Positions 1 through 9,577 are shown, counted from the first letter of the stretch. The stretch: 64,000 nt of DNA from an uncultured Veillonellaceae bacterium (GCA_945867815.1 CAMBIX010000006.1:1-64000), one strand, 5' to 3'. A program made the numbers and translations. The notes: generated by a model from the sequence alone, not told the origin.

Positions 1-381
1 GACAGCTTAGTTATAATACCACGCTGACAAGTTCATGTCAACAAGATATTTTAACAGCCTTATGCCTATTTCTATCTTATACACTAATCAAAATAAGACT
101 AAATTTGCCTCTTAGGGAATAATCATAATTATCACCTAAACAATTTTTCATTCTTATATGATAGAGCTAAAACAGAATAAAACACATCGCTCAATAAATG
201 AACGATGTGCTAATTATACACAGACTCTCATAAGAATGCAAGCCTTTCATATAAAATTAATAAAACTTCCTAACCTCTTACCTATCCTACTTATTTATAG
301 CTTCCCTGCCTATCTATCCCTATAGGTCACGCATTACCATCCCTATAAGTCCACAGCCATATCGTGAAAACTAATTCTATT
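1..381. other. Intergenic stretch at window edge
   Basis: No gene was found on either strand. The stretch is AT-rich and lies downstream of nadD. The one recognisable element is a terminator hairpin at 183-209 for minus-strand transcription. The remainder shows no convincing reading frame or RNA. Confidence 0.6.
183..209 (-). terminator. Rho-independent terminator downstream of nadD
   Basis: On the minus strand the arms CACATCG and CGATGTG enclose a 13-nt loop and are followed by TTTTATT. It lies about 170 nt past the nadD stop and probably ends the nadE-nadD transcript. Confidence 0.6.
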
Positions 382-984
382 TCACCTATATAAGCCATGT
401 GCCTCTATGTACTGGATAACAAGGTCAGGCACAATATAACGGACTGTCTTTCCCTGACGAATACGTTGTCGCAGATCCGTACCTGACACTTCTAACTCGG
501 GTACAACTAAACGATATATCTTTTGTCGACCCAAGTCACCAAAATAAGCAATGGTGTCATCAATCACGGCTGACCCATCCGGCCGAGTAGCCCCTATAAA
601 ATACACTTCCTGTAAAAGTTCCTTATTGTATTTCCATGTAGGTAAGTCTCGTATAGAATCGGTCCCACAAATAAAATAAAAGGCCGTTCCTGCTTCATAT
701 AGCTTTTTTAAAGAATGAATCGTATCTACTGTATAGGAAGGTCCGTCTCTACGCAATTCAATATCTGAAATTTTAAATTTATCATTATCAGCTATAGCTA
801 AACGCGTCATTTCATAACGAGCTTCTGCCGGCGCAATATCACAAGCCTTATGAGGTGGCACATGAGCTGGGATAAATAAGGTATAATCTAAACCCAAAGT
901 CTGTGTCGCTATTTCTGCAATCATTAAATGGCCTATATGAATAGGATTAAAAGTCCCCCCGAACACACCTATTCGCTTCCCCAT
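382..984 (-). CDS. nadD: Nicotinate-nucleotide adenylyltransferase
   Basis: The enzyme transfers AMP from ATP to nicotinate mononucleotide, making deamido-NAD in the cytoplasm; this is the penultimate step of NAD synthesis. The N-terminus has the nucleotidyltransferase signature GGTFNPIHIGHL (about residues 9-20), and the SGTDLR motif near residue 168 matches the family's conserved C-terminal ATP-binding SxTxIR motif. The length of 200 aa is normal. The ATG follows a purine-rich GGGGAG ribosome binding site. nadE, the next enzyme of the pathway, lies 36 bp upstream on the same strand, so the two are probably co-transcribed. Identification is secure. Confidence 0.96.
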   Translation of the reverse strand: MGKRIGVFGGTFNPIHIGHLMIAEIATQTLGLDYTLFIPAHVPPHKACDIAPAEARYEMTRLAIADNDKFKISDIELRRDGPSYTVDTIHSLKKLYEAGTAFYFICGTDSIRDLPTWKYNKELLQEVYFIGATRPDGSAVIDDTIAYFGDLGRQKIYRLVVPELEVSGTDLRQRIRQGKTVRYIVPDLVIQYIEAHGLYR

Positions 985-1020
985 AACTAGCTCTCCCCTT
1001 TCTAGGCTCCTCCATGACTC

Positions 1021-1797
1021 TTACCGTTCATCTTGATTGAGTTTAAAAGCCGGCATTAAGCGCAACTTATGTAAATTTATCTTATGCAAATAATCAATGC
1101 GGTCTTTCGTCGCCCTATCTGTACACAGACCTGTCAAAATATACTTATCAAGCATAGCATAAGTAAAACCCAGTTTATCTTCATCTGTTTGTCCACTCAA
1201 GCCATCCGATGGTTTTTTATGGACTAGATTATTCGGAACACCTATAGCTTCACCAATTTGCAAAACTTCTTCTACCACTAACCCTTGTAAGGGCGAAAAA
1301 TCACCAGCTGCATCACCATACTTTGTGGAATACCCAACATAATCTTCCGATGCATTGCATGTATTAACCACGCGAGCACCACCAAGTAAGGATTGAGCCA
1401 CTGCGTACAAAGTCGTCATACGAATACGAGCTGGTAAATTAATCTGGCTGTCTTTAGACAAACTTCCACCAAGCAAGAGTGTCCCTACCCCATCCGCTTC
1501 TTCTATGGCTCCAGTCAAGCCAGTAACAGCTGCTCCTATATTAACAATCATATAAGAGATGCCTAAATGCTGAGCAATTTGTTTAGCGTCATCAATATCA
1601 CTTTGCACTCCATTAGGCATGAGCACACCAACCACACGTTCTTTTCCTAAAGCAGCTACACACAAGCTGGCTGTCACACTAGAATCCTTACCACCAGATA
1701 GACCAATAACCACCTTGCTATTCGCACCAGCTGCCTCCATGTAGGCACGAATCCATGCCTCTATTCGTTTTGCCGTTTTCTTTGGTTCCTTTAACAT
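1021..1797 (-). CDS. nadE: NH3-dependent NAD synthetase
   Basis: It amidates deamido-NAD to NAD with ATP. The PP-loop signature GLSGGKDSS sits at about residues 33-41, and the protein is 258 aa with no N-terminal glutaminase domain, so it should use free ammonia rather than glutamine. The C-terminal part keeps the conserved KKPSDGLSGQTDE stretch typical of short bacterial NadE. It lies immediately upstream of nadD, placing the last two steps of NAD synthesis together. A terminator separates it from the upstream tRNA genes, so it should have its own promoter in the 95 bp before the start. Confidence 0.95.
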   Translation of the reverse strand: MLKEPKKTAKRIEAWIRAYMEAAGANSKVVIGLSGGKDSSVTASLCVAALGKERVVGVLMPNGVQSDIDDAKQIAQHLGISYMIVNIGAAVTGLTGAIEEADGVGTLLLGGSLSKDSQINLPARIRMTTLYAVAQSLLGGARVVNTCNASEDYVGYSTKYGDAAGDFSPLQGLVVEEVLQIGEAIGVPNNLVHKKPSDGLSGQTDEDKLGFTYAMLDKYILTGLCTDRATKDRIDYLHKINLHKLRLMPAFKLNQDER

Positions 1798-1893
1798 ACA
1801 AGCCCTTCCTATACCATTATTGCCTATTTAATTCTATATAGTTAATTTCTGACTACTACATATCTTCTTCTATTATAACTCTCTTTTAAATAT

Positions 1894-1928
1894 AAAAAAA
1901 TACAGCCATGACTACGTCATGACTGTAT
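1894..1928 (-). terminator. Terminator of the tRNA His-Gln-Lys operon
   Basis: On the minus strand arms ATACAG-CATGAC and GTCATG-CTGTAT form a long stem with one mismatch, followed by TTTTTTT. It is 5 nt downstream of the tRNA-Lys 3' end. Confidence 0.85.
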
Positions 1929-1933
1929 CATTT

Positions 1934-2009
1934 TGGTGGCTCACCCGAGATTCGAACTCGGGACACCCTGATTAAAAGTCAGGTGCTCTGCCAACTGAGC
2001 TAGTGAACC
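1934..2009 (-). tRNA. tRNA-Lys (anticodon TTT)
   Basis: A cloverleaf can be drawn with acceptor arms GGTTCAC and GTGAGCC, a GGTTCGAATC-type T loop (GAGTTCGAATCTC), anticodon loop CTTTTAA and an encoded CCA. It is the last gene of a three-tRNA operon. Confidence 0.95.
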
Positions 2010-2012
2010 ACG

Positions 2013-2087
2013 TGGCAGGGGTAGCTGGAATCGAACCAGCGCATAACGGAGTCAAAGTCCGTTGCCTTACCGCTTGGCGATACCCCT
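2013..2087 (-). tRNA. tRNA-Gln (anticodon TTG)
   Basis: The acceptor arms AGGGGTA and TACCCCT pair, the anticodon loop reads CTTTGAC with TTG, the T loop has GGTTCGATTCC, and CCA is encoded. Only three bases separate it from tRNA-Lys. Confidence 0.95.
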
Positions 2088-2088
2088 A

Positions 2089-2165
2089 TGGGGTGAGTAG
2101 TGGGGATCGAACCCACGCGTAACGGAGCCACAATCCGCCGTGTTAACCGCTTCACCATACCCACC
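2089..2165 (-). tRNA. tRNA-His (anticodon GTG)
   Basis: The acceptor stem GTGGGTA/TACTCAC is extended by an encoded G at position -1 opposite C73, the identity mark of tRNA-His. The anticodon loop contains GTG and CCA is encoded. It is the first gene of the His-Gln-Lys operon. Confidence 0.95.
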
Positions 2166-2201
2166 ATGTGGACTTGCTACACTCTGTCGTGCAACAAGAA
2201 A

Positions 2202-2231
2202 AGTATACCAAATATATTCTCTTGTTGTCAA
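2202..2231 (-). promoter_or_regulatory. Promoter of the tRNA operon
   Basis: On the minus strand TTGACA (2226-2231) and TATACT (2202-2207) are 18 bp apart, placing the start site about 30 nt before tRNA-His. Confidence 0.8.
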
Positions 2232-2243
2232 CAGCAAGTTTTA

Positions 2244-3083
2244 CTATTTTTTATATAAATAGTCTTTTACGAAATTAGGTAGAGCAAAAGCTGCTTTATG
2301 CATGTCTGTATTATAATACTTCGTTGCAAAATCCTGCGTCCGATTAGGTTGCCATGTTAATGGTTCTATGGTTTTAGAGCCAATCGTAAAGCAGTGCATA
2401 CCTGTTGGATACAAAGGAATGTAAGCCGTATACAGACGAGTAATAGGAAAAGCCGCCCGAATATATTTATTAACGTCTGCTACCAACTGGCGATGCATAA
2501 AAGGTGATTCCGTTTGTTGTACAAATAGACCGTCTTTTTTTAGGGCCTTAAAGGTATTGGCATAAAATTCCTTTGTAAATAAACCCTTACCTGGTCCAAT
2601 TGGGTCAGAGCAGTCTACAATGATAACATCATATTCATCTTCCGCTTGAGCCATATAGCCTATGCCATCACCAATTTTAACTGTTAATTTAGGATCTTGA
2701 CAAATCATGGCATTGGCAATACTTGGCAAATATTTTTTAGCGAGTTCCACTACCTTACCATCAATTTCAACCATGGTTACCTTATCTACACAGGCATGAC
2801 GTACACATTCTCTAGCCACACCGCCATCGCCACCACCAATGATTAAGACATTTTTAGGGTTAGGATGCAAAAACAAAGGTACATGAGCAATCATTTCATG
2901 ATAAACAAATTCATCTTTTTCTGAGGTCTGAAAAACACCATCCAAAGACAACATATTGCCATATTCTAAACTATGAGCAACTTCAATATGTTGAAAATCA
3001 GACTGACCATCAAAATATATTTGATCCACTTCCGCACTCAATTTTAAATGTAGTGATTGTTCTTCAGTAATCCACTTTGTCAT
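2244..3083 (-). CDS. speE: Spermidine synthase (polyamine aminopropyltransferase)
   Basis: It transfers the aminopropyl group of decarboxylated S-adenosylmethionine to putrescine. The 279-aa protein has the family's N-terminal beta region with YHEM at 61-64, the nucleotide-binding GGGDGG at 83-88, and the catalytic VDCSDP segment near residue 156. Start choice is supported by AAGGAT upstream. It lies 4 bp after an uncharacterised papain-like protein and is the last gene before the tRNA operon; no clear terminator separates the two. No speD or speA is visible here, so the source of its substrates is not shown by this window. Confidence 0.95.
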   Translation of the reverse strand: MTKWITEEQSLHLKLSAEVDQIYFDGQSDFQHIEVAHSLEYGNMLSLDGVFQTSEKDEFVYHEMIAHVPLFLHPNPKNVLIIGGGDGGVARECVRHACVDKVTMVEIDGKVVELAKKYLPSIANAMICQDPKLTVKIGDGIGYMAQAEDEYDVIIVDCSDPIGPGKGLFTKEFYANTFKALKKDGLFVQQTESPFMHRQLVADVNKYIRAAFPITRLYTAYIPLYPTGMHCFTIGSKTIEPLTWQPNRTQDFATKYYNTDMHKAAFALPNFVKDYLYKK

Positions 3084-3087
3084 TTTA

Positions 3088-3717
3088 TCAATCCTTTTTT
3101 ATTAAATAAGAAAATCCCCCACCTAAGGCAGTTGATTTTAGCCAATACAATAGGGAGAAAGTACGGGCTCTTTCATCATCATAAACAACACAAGTGACAT
3201 CATCATCTGTTTCCTTCATACTAACAATAGGCACCCAATGCCAAGTATAAAGCTCCTTTTCCTCCCCTCGATGACGGTTAAGAAAAGCGACAGGACTATC
3301 AGAAGCAAGCCCTGCCCGTACAAAAGAAACAGCTTTTTTTATCACTGTATTGGTAATCATAAAAGGCATAATAGCCAAAGCCTGTGCCTGATAAGGCAAC
3401 TGACGTTCTTTACAAAACTTATCAAGTCCATGCTGAAGCCAGTCCACTTTAAACACGCCACCCCCATATCGCGGCTTCACATAGTTAAACATAGTCTCCA
3501 TACGTTTTAGAGCCGCCTCGCCATCAGCCTGCTGGCTTAGGTCCAACAGACCGTCTCGAAAGGCAATATAGCTCATAACCTGCGTCGCCGTTGTGGGCCC
3601 ACAACCAGCAACAACCTGCCACCCATCATAATACCATTCCTGATTATAGCCGTAAGAATGTTTACCATTCATTTCTACCTGCAGCCATTCAGGATGCTTT
3701 ATCTTCGTCTCTTTCAT
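3088..3717 (-). CDS. C39-like cysteine peptidase-fold protein, function unknown
   Basis: I do not recognise a named family. Visible features suggest a papain/C39-like fold. The segment VAGCGPTTA places a cysteine at residue 39 before Gly-Pro, as at C39-type active sites. WHWVPI has a histidine at 160, and VVYDDE has Asp 180-181, giving a plausible Cys-His-Asp order. No signal peptide or transmembrane segment is evident, so it is probably cytoplasmic. A GGAGGG ribosome binding site supports the start. It sits between a cyclophilin gene and speE, 4 bp from the latter, suggesting co-transcription. Function in polyamine metabolism is not implied. It may be an inactive homologue. Confidence 0.7.
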   Translation of the reverse strand: MKETKIKHPEWLQVEMNGKHSYGYNQEWYYDGWQVVAGCGPTTATQVMSYIAFRDGLLDLSQQADGEAALKRMETMFNYVKPRYGGGVFKVDWLQHGLDKFCKERQLPYQAQALAIMPFMITNTVIKKAVSFVRAGLASDSPVAFLNRHRGEEKELYTWHWVPIVSMKETDDDVTCVVYDDERARTFSLLYWLKSTALGGGFSYLIKKD

Positions 3718-3732
3718 CCCAATCCCTCCGGA

Positions 3733-4164
3733 TTAGTCATCTATGACTTCCAAGCTATTCATAGCATCACCTTGTTGAATCTGATCAACAACATCCATAC
3801 CTTCAATAACCTGTCCAAACACTGTATGTACACCATCTAAATGTGGTTGTGACTCATAGACAATAAAAAACTGGCTGCCAGCTGTATTAGGCCCACGATG
3901 GGCCATAGACAAGGCACCACGTACATGTTTATGAAAATTTCCTTCTAGTTCATCAGGGATAGTATAACCAGGGCCACCAACCCCTGTACCTAGCGGATCG
4001 CCCCCTTGGGCTACAAAACCAGGAATAACACGATGGAAAATAAGGCCATCATAAAACCCTTCTTTGATTAATTTTTCAAAATTAGCCACTGTTTTCGGTG
4101 CTTCCTTAGGGAATAATTCAATCACAATATCCCCTTTATCCATATGAATAATTGCCTTTTTCAT
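3733..4164 (-). CDS. Cyclophilin-type peptidyl-prolyl cis-trans isomerase
   Basis: The protein catalyses proline isomerisation during folding. It is a single cyclophilin domain of 143 aa with the conserved [14 protein letters not shown] segment around residues 44-57 and the AGSQFFI motif near 95, which carry the catalytic Arg and substrate-pocket residues. There is no signal peptide, so it should act in the cytoplasm. AGGAG precedes the ATG. It lies 15 bp upstream of the C39-like gene and 11 bp downstream of tcdA, all in one direction, consistent with a loose housekeeping operon. Confidence 0.93.
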   Translation of the reverse strand: MKKAIIHMDKGDIVIELFPKEAPKTVANFEKLIKEGFYDGLIFHRVIPGFVAQGGDPLGTGVGGPGYTIPDELEGNFHKHVRGALSMAHRGPNTAGSQFFIVYESQPHLDGVHTVFGQVIEGMDVVDQIQQGDAMNSLEVIDD

Positions 4165-4175
4165 ATATAAAACTC

Positions 4176-4880
4176 CTATTTATCTAATCCTTCTAATTGG
4201 CGTAAAACATACCCAGCCATAATAAGACCAGCTACCGATGGCATAACGCTAATAGTCCCTGGACTCTTAGAATCTTCATCACGAACAGGTGTAATCACTG
4301 GTTCTGGTGAATACACAACAGGCAGGCTTGTAATCTGCCGTTTACGCAGCTCCCGTCGCATAACCCGTGCCAAACGGCAAGTATGCGTCTTTTTAATATC
4401 CGCTAAAGTCAAAAGCTCTGGATGTAACTTATTGCCACACCCCATAGACATAATCATTGGGATATGTAGCCGTTTAGCCTCTTCCGCAATCTGAATCTTA
4501 GCCGTTACCATATCTATAGCATCAACAATAAAATCTACCTTGGCCTCTTCTATAAATTCAGGATATATATCTTTGGTATAGACCATATCATGAGCTTCTA
4601 CAACCATATCAGGCCGAATCTGCTTAACCCGATTATATTCAGCCTGCACTTTACGCATCCCCACCGTCTCAGGCAGAGCAATAAGCTGGCGATTAATATT
4701 ACTAACAGCCACCACATCACCATCAACGATAACAAGTCGGCCAATACCACCACGAGCCAAGGCCTCAATAGCATAGGATCCAACGCCACCACAACCAAAT
4801 ACAAGAACAGATTTAGTCGCCAAATCAGCTACCTTATCTTTACCAATTAACCATTCTAATCGTTGAAATGCTGTTTCCAT
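4176..4880 (-). CDS. tcdA: tRNA threonylcarbamoyladenosine dehydratase (ThiF/E1-like)
   Basis: TcdA uses ATP to cyclise t6A at position 37 of ANN-decoding tRNAs. This 234-aa protein has the E1-like nucleotide-binding glycine motif GCGGVGS at 29-35, an acidic VDGD after strand 2, and the NINRQLIAL motif at about 61-69 whose Arg contacts ATP. Cysteines typical of the C-terminal half are present. The length is slightly short of E. coli TcdA (268 aa) but fits Firmicute YrvM-type proteins. A ThiF/MoeB role is less likely, since no thiS/moaD partner is near. Confidence 0.88.
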   Translation of the reverse strand: METAFQRLEWLIGKDKVADLATKSVLVFGCGGVGSYAIEALARGGIGRLVIVDGDVVAVSNINRQLIALPETVGMRKVQAEYNRVKQIRPDMVVEAHDMVYTKDIYPEFIEEAKVDFIVDAIDMVTAKIQIAEEAKRLHIPMIMSMGCGNKLHPELLTLADIKKTHTCRLARVMRRELRKRQITSLPVVYSPEPVITPVRDEDSKSPGTISVMPSVAGLIMAGYVLRQLEGLDK

Positions 4881-4892
4881 ACACCTATCCTT

Positions 4893-5264
4893 TTAATACT
4901 TCATTGGTAAAATTTCTGTCCAATAACCATCTGGATCAGCTATAAAATAAATGCCCATCGATGGATTTTTATACACAATACAACCCATCTGCTGGTGTAA
5001 TTTTTTAGCCCCTTCAAAATCATCTGTGACAAAGGCCATATGGAATTCATTGTCACCTAAATTATATGGCTCCTTCCGGTCACGTAGCCAAGTCAATTCT
5101 AAGCGATGCGAGCTGTCAGCCCCTTCCATATAGACAATAATAAAGGCCCCATTCGAATCCGTAATACGACGAACTTCTTTTAGTTTTAAGGCCTTTTCAT
5201 AAAAGCCCATACTTTTCTTTAAATCAAACACATTAATATTATTATGATTACATACAAATTTCAT
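4893..5264 (-). CDS. Glyoxalase I family protein (lactoylglutathione lyase-like)
   Basis: A single vicinal-oxygen-chelate protein of 123 aa. The four metal ligands expected of glyoxalase I can be placed at His7, Glu56, His75 and Glu117, matching the H-E-H-E spacing of bacterial GloA. This suggests detoxification of methylglyoxal hemithioacetal, though the thiol cofactor in this organism is not known from the sequence. GGAGG precedes the ATG. It is 12 bp upstream of tcdA and about 60 bp downstream of sbcC, all on the same strand. Confidence 0.88.
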   Translation of the reverse strand: MKFVCNHNNINVFDLKKSMGFYEKALKLKEVRRITDSNGAFIIVYMEGADSSHRLELTWLRDRKEPYNLGDNEFHMAFVTDDFEGAKKLHQQMGCIVYKNPSMGIYFIADPDGYWTEILPMKY

Positions 5265-5321
5265 AAAAATCCCCCTCCAATCCTTATAATTTTATCACGC
5301 TAAGCCTTATATCGCCACTGC

Positions 5322-8252
5322 CTACACCACAAAATGAGCTTGGCTCCCCCTATCACCGGGTGTTACTTCCAAACGAGCCGAAATTCGCTGTTTAAGCTCT
5401 GGCACATGCGAAATGATGCCTACCAAACGACCCGATTCTTGCAAATCTACCAATGTCTGCATAGCTATATCCAAGGTTTCTGGATCTAAGGTGCCAAATC
5501 CTTCATCAATAAATATAGTATCCAAATGTAAGCCACCAGCATAGGCTTGAATACAATCAGCCAAGCCCAAGGCCAAGGCTAAAGAAGCTAAGAATGTTTC
5601 CCCGCCAGACAAAGTCTTAGCGGACCGTTCATAACCGGTATAACTATCAAAAACAGATAAATCTAAGCCTCGACTACCTCGTCCTTTTCCATCAAGGCCT
5701 TCTCGTCGCAGTTCATAACGGCCTCGGCTCATTTGAAGAAGCCGTTGATTAGCTGCTAGGGTCACCTCTTCCAATAAGGTACCTAGCACATAGCGTTCAA
5801 AAGTAACTCCCTTAATACCACTAGCTCCGCCATTAGCCACATCTGATAGGGAATAAATAAAAGCGTTTTCCTTATCCATATGATTTTTTTTCTGTCTAAG
5901 TGAGCTAATCTTTTGGAGGGCTTCTTGGCACTGCTCTTTTTCTTGCTTACTACGGGTCACTATTTCTAGGCACTCTTGCCGTTTCTTCTGAGCCTGATCT
6001 TTTTCCTCTTCACTTACCTCAGTATGGTCTTTAACGCCTTCTAACCGCTTCTGCAAATCTTGAATTCTAAGTGTTAATTCTTGCTCTTTTTTGTAATAGT
6101 CAGCCACGTCTTCTTTCCACTGAGGTAGATAATCTTGTTGCGTCTGCCACGTCATTAAATCAGCCTCGGTCATATTTTCTTTCTGACTAAGAGCCTGCCA
6201 TTTTTCATAAACGACTTGTTCTGCCTGTATAGCTTCCTTTTCTTGCTGGCGCTTACTAACTACTTGTGCCTCTCCTTTTATTACCTCGTCCTTTACCTGT
6301 TCATAAGCTGCCTCTATAGATTCTTCTTCTCGCTTAAAAAGCTCTACCTGCTTTGTCACCTGACTATATAACTTTTTATAGTCCTCATAAGAAGTAACCC
6401 CTGCTTGTTTATAAAGACTATCTCGTTCCTCTTGCAAACGTTTTATGTCTTCTTGTGCCTTCTGCTGGCGCTCTAATTTTACTTGCCTATCAGCCTGCTT
6501 ACTGACCCCTATAAGAGCCGCCGTCTTTCCAGCCCTCTGCCAAGCAGCAAGTAAAGCCTCCTTACATTGGTCCATACGGTTTTTATTAGCCTCTACCTGT
6601 TCTTCTAAACTAGCTACCAACTGTAAAACCCTGTCTTGCTCCTTCTTAGCCTCTTCCACATCAGCCTTATTACAAAGCCTTTCTGGAGGAATTGCTAAGG
6701 ATGGATGCTGTCGACTACCACAAACAGGACAGGCTTCATTGTCTTGCAGATGACTGGCTAATCGATAGGCTTCTCCTTGTTCATAACTAGCAGTCACCGC
6801 TTGATAAATACGTTGACATTGCTCTTTTTGAGCCAAAGCTGCTATTTGTTTTTCCTCTAGGTTTCTTTTATCCACAAGGATAGTTTGTCTTTTTTGCAGC
6901 CAAGCCGTAAGGTCTCCAAAGACTTGACTATACCAAGGAGCCTTTTTATACTGAACGACTAATTTATCAGCTAGCTGATAGGTATCTTCTGAAAAAACGC
7001 TTATACTGCTAATCACTTTAGCTACAGCCTGCAGGGACGAAATAAGTTTTTCTTCCTCTTCTGTCACTGAGGCCTTCGCAAGATCATCTTTACTAGCTTC
7101 TATCTGTCTATCTATACCAGGCACTTTTTTCATAGATTCTTCCATAAATTGCAAAGTCTGGCACTGCTTATTTAGAATTTGCCGGTCTGCTTCCCCTTGT
7201 GCCCACTGGTCTTTTTTTTCTTTACACTGCCTACACCTATCCTGAATACCTAGCAACTGGCTTTCTGCCTCACCAACTTCTTTACTTAATCGATTCCTAC
7301 TCGTAAGAGCGTCCTGCCATTGCGTATAAATAAGCAGGCCTTCTGTAAAAGCTCCTTCCCTTGCTAAATAGCTTTCTTTAGTCTGTATATCTTCTGCCTT
7401 AGCTTGCCAGCTTTTCTGCCCTTCTATTTGCTCTAGTAAGGCTCTTTCCCATTCCTTACGTTGTTTACTTAAACGCCAGCCCTCAGCAAAAGCCTCCGCC
7501 TCAACCTCAGCTAGACCTAAGGCTTTTTCTTCTTCTTCTATCGCATTGACTAAAACCTCTTGTTTATCTAAAAGCTCCTGTTTAGATGCACAAGCCCATT
7601 GGTCTAATAAAATTTGCTCCTGCCTCTGTAAATCAGCAATAAGGCTTCCCTTTTTATCATATTCTTCTTGTAGTAAGTCCTGTAGCCGCTTAAAAAGTTC
7701 CGTCTTAAAAAGTGTCTGCAGTAACTGTTCCCGTTCATTACTAGACGCAACGAGTAACTTACGAAAATCTCCTTGCGGCAATAATATAACCTGTAAAAAT
7801 TGATCAGCCCGAAAACCTATAATACCTTCTACGGCCTCTGCAATTTCCTTGGCCCGTGTACTCAGACTCTGCCAAGTGTTCGTTTCAGCGTCCCACTTGA
7901 ATAATTCTGCTCTAGCTTCCACGGTGCGCACACCTTGCCCACGCTTCCTATTTATGTCTTGCTTAGGTGCTCGGTACATTTGATACCGTTCCTGGCCCAT
8001 AGCAAAGGTAAAACGCACATAAGACACTTGGCTGCTATCTGCATAATCACTACGCATTTGCGCTCCATCGCGAATACCGCCACTAGTTTTACCATACAAG
8101 GCATAAGACATGGCATCAAGCAAGGTCGTCTTACCGGCTCCCGTCGGTCCTGCAATTAAAAATAAGTGCTGCTGGCCAAGTTTAGTAAAATCTAATACTA
8201 GCTTGTCTCGAAAGGCCCCAAAAGCAGATAATTCCAGTTCTATTGGCTTCAT
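5322..8252 (-). CDS. sbcC: Exonuclease subunit SbcC (Rad50-like SMC ATPase)
   Basis: With SbcD it forms an ATP-dependent nuclease that opens hairpins and processes DNA ends. The 976-aa protein shows Walker A GPTGAGKTT at 35-43, long coiled-coil arms, a zinc-hook CPVCG near residues 506-510, the ABC signature LSGGETFLAS near 876 and Walker B TIFIDEGFG near 910. The order is that of a complete Rad50-type protein. Its start overlaps the sbcD stop by 4 bp (ATGA), showing translational coupling. Identification is secure. Confidence 0.96.
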   Translation of the reverse strand: MKPIELELSAFGAFRDKLVLDFTKLGQQHLFLIAGPTGAGKTTLLDAMSYALYGKTSGGIRDGAQMRSDYADSSQVSYVRFTFAMGQERYQMYRAPKQDINRKRGQGVRTVEARAELFKWDAETNTWQSLSTRAKEIAEAVEGIIGFRADQFLQVILLPQGDFRKLLVASSNEREQLLQTLFKTELFKRLQDLLQEEYDKKGSLIADLQRQEQILLDQWACASKQELLDKQEVLVNAIEEEEKALGLAEVEAEAFAEGWRLSKQRKEWERALLEQIEGQKSWQAKAEDIQTKESYLAREGAFTEGLLIYTQWQDALTSRNRLSKEVGEAESQLLGIQDRCRQCKEKKDQWAQGEADRQILNKQCQTLQFMEESMKKVPGIDRQIEASKDDLAKASVTEEEEKLISSLQAVAKVISSISVFSEDTYQLADKLVVQYKKAPWYSQVFGDLTAWLQKRQTILVDKRNLEEKQIAALAQKEQCQRIYQAVTASYEQGEAYRLASHLQDNEACPVCGSRQHPSLAIPPERLCNKADVEEAKKEQDRVLQLVASLEEQVEANKNRMDQCKEALLAAWQRAGKTAALIGVSKQADRQVKLERQQKAQEDIKRLQEERDSLYKQAGVTSYEDYKKLYSQVTKQVELFKREEESIEAAYEQVKDEVIKGEAQVVSKRQQEKEAIQAEQVVYEKWQALSQKENMTEADLMTWQTQQDYLPQWKEDVADYYKKEQELTLRIQDLQKRLEGVKDHTEVSEEEKDQAQKKRQECLEIVTRSKQEKEQCQEALQKISSLRQKKNHMDKENAFIYSLSDVANGGASGIKGVTFERYVLGTLLEEVTLAANQRLLQMSRGRYELRREGLDGKGRGSRGLDLSVFDSYTGYERSAKTLSGGETFLASLALALGLADCIQAYAGGLHLDTIFIDEGFGTLDPETLDIAMQTLVDLQESGRLVGIISHVPELKQRISARLEVTPGDRGSQAHFVV

Positions 8253-9556
8253 ATGTCTTCCTTTCTAGCCCTTGTCCAAAGAGTCTGCATATAAGCTATT
8301 TCCTCTTTTGTTAAGGCCTGTCCTCTTGCCTCTTCTATAAAACGAATAAACAAAGATTCCTCATTAGACGGTTTTAAAGGATTATCTTTAACGGATAGTT
8401 TATGATCAACCTGCATACGCCCTACCGGTTCAATGGCCATAACATAAGGCAAAACCTGACGCAGGCGCTGCATCCCTTCAAAAACAGGCGCCGTGTCTAA
8501 AGTTCGAGCCAACACATAATCATTTTTATGGTCTTCTATAAAATCCTGATTTTCTAAGATAGCGTCAAAATAATCTTCTATAACAACGACCCTATGCTTA
8601 GGAAGAATAGGGACAAGCTCTATCTGACTTTTTCCCTTTGCGTCTATATCTACAATAGTAAAGGACTTCCGATCCTTAGCTTCATCAAAGGAGTAAGGCA
8701 ATAAGGACCCACTATAACGAATGGTCTCGCTGCCACAAGTTTGCGGTCTATGCAAATGGCCTAATGCCGTATAAGAAAAGCCTTCAAAGGCTTGCCTGCT
8801 AATCGTCTCCGTCCCACCTAAGGATAAAAGCCGCTCTGAACTCGACTCTTTACCACCCGTTACAAAGGCATGAGCCAAGGCAACAGAACGTCCTGCCAGC
8901 TTAGGCCTTTCTTCTATCTGTCCTAAAGAACTAGCTAAAGCTCGATTTGTCCATTGCCTGTATAGATCACCATAGGCATGTAGCTGACGCTTGGACTCTA
9001 TGGGCTTATCTGACTCTTCAAAGGCCACCTGTTCTTCTGGCTCTACATAATCAAATAATGTACCAAACGCCTCTTCACCTAAGCGACTACTTTCCACAGA
9101 AGAGCCTTTACTCGTAGTCTCTTCTCCTAAATAGGGCTCTAACTGTTGTGGTTCTACATAAGGAAATAAATAAAAAGCAATCAGTCCATAAGCATCTTCT
9201 AATAAAATAGGCTCTCTTTGTTGGTATAAGGGACCACGCATATAAAGACCCTGCTTAGCTAAAAGAGCCTGTCCCGCTGTTAAGCGCTGGCTGCTATCAT
9301 GGTTACCACTAATAAGGAATAAGGGTATATGCGCTTCCAAGACCGTCTTAGCTACTATCTGATCCCACAAACTAACCGCTTCTACTGGTGGTACCGCCCT
9401 ATCATACACATCGCCAGCTAAAACCACCGCATCAATGTTAGCTTCTTTTAACAAAGGCAAGAACTGATGATTTAAAACATAGTCTTGGTCCTCTGTCAAA
9501 TGTCTCCCATAAAATAAACGACCTAAATGCCAATCAGCTGTATGTAATATTCGCAT
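8249..9556 (-). CDS. sbcD: Exonuclease subunit SbcD (Mre11-like)
   Basis: Metal-dependent phosphoesterase partner of SbcC. The calcineurin-like motifs DWHLGR (8-13), GDVYDR (about 49-54) and SGNHDS (about 83-88) that bind the two Mn ions are all present, with a later ALGHLH motif. Length is 435 aa, a little longer than E. coli SbcD (400 aa), with an acidic insertion around residues 150-200. It is the first gene of the pair and lies behind the terminator of the upstream Fur-family gene, so it should have its own promoter within about 20 bp of the start or rely on readthrough. Confidence 0.95.
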   Translation of the reverse strand: MRILHTADWHLGRLFYGRHLTEDQDYVLNHQFLPLLKEANIDAVVLAGDVYDRAVPPVEAVSLWDQIVAKTVLEAHIPLFLISGNHDSSQRLTAGQALLAKQGLYMRGPLYQQREPILLEDAYGLIAFYLFPYVEPQQLEPYLGEETTSKGSSVESSRLGEEAFGTLFDYVEPEEQVAFEESDKPIESKRQLHAYGDLYRQWTNRALASSLGQIEERPKLAGRSVALAHAFVTGGKESSSERLLSLGGTETISRQAFEGFSYTALGHLHRPQTCGSETIRYSGSLLPYSFDEAKDRKSFTIVDIDAKGKSQIELVPILPKHRVVVIEDYFDAILENQDFIEDHKNDYVLARTLDTAPVFEGMQRLRQVLPYVMAIEPVGRMQVDHKLSVKDNPLKPSNEESLFIRFIEEARGQALTKEEIAYMQTLWTRARKEDI

Positions 9557-9577
9557 ACCCTACCCTTTCTTGCTTAT

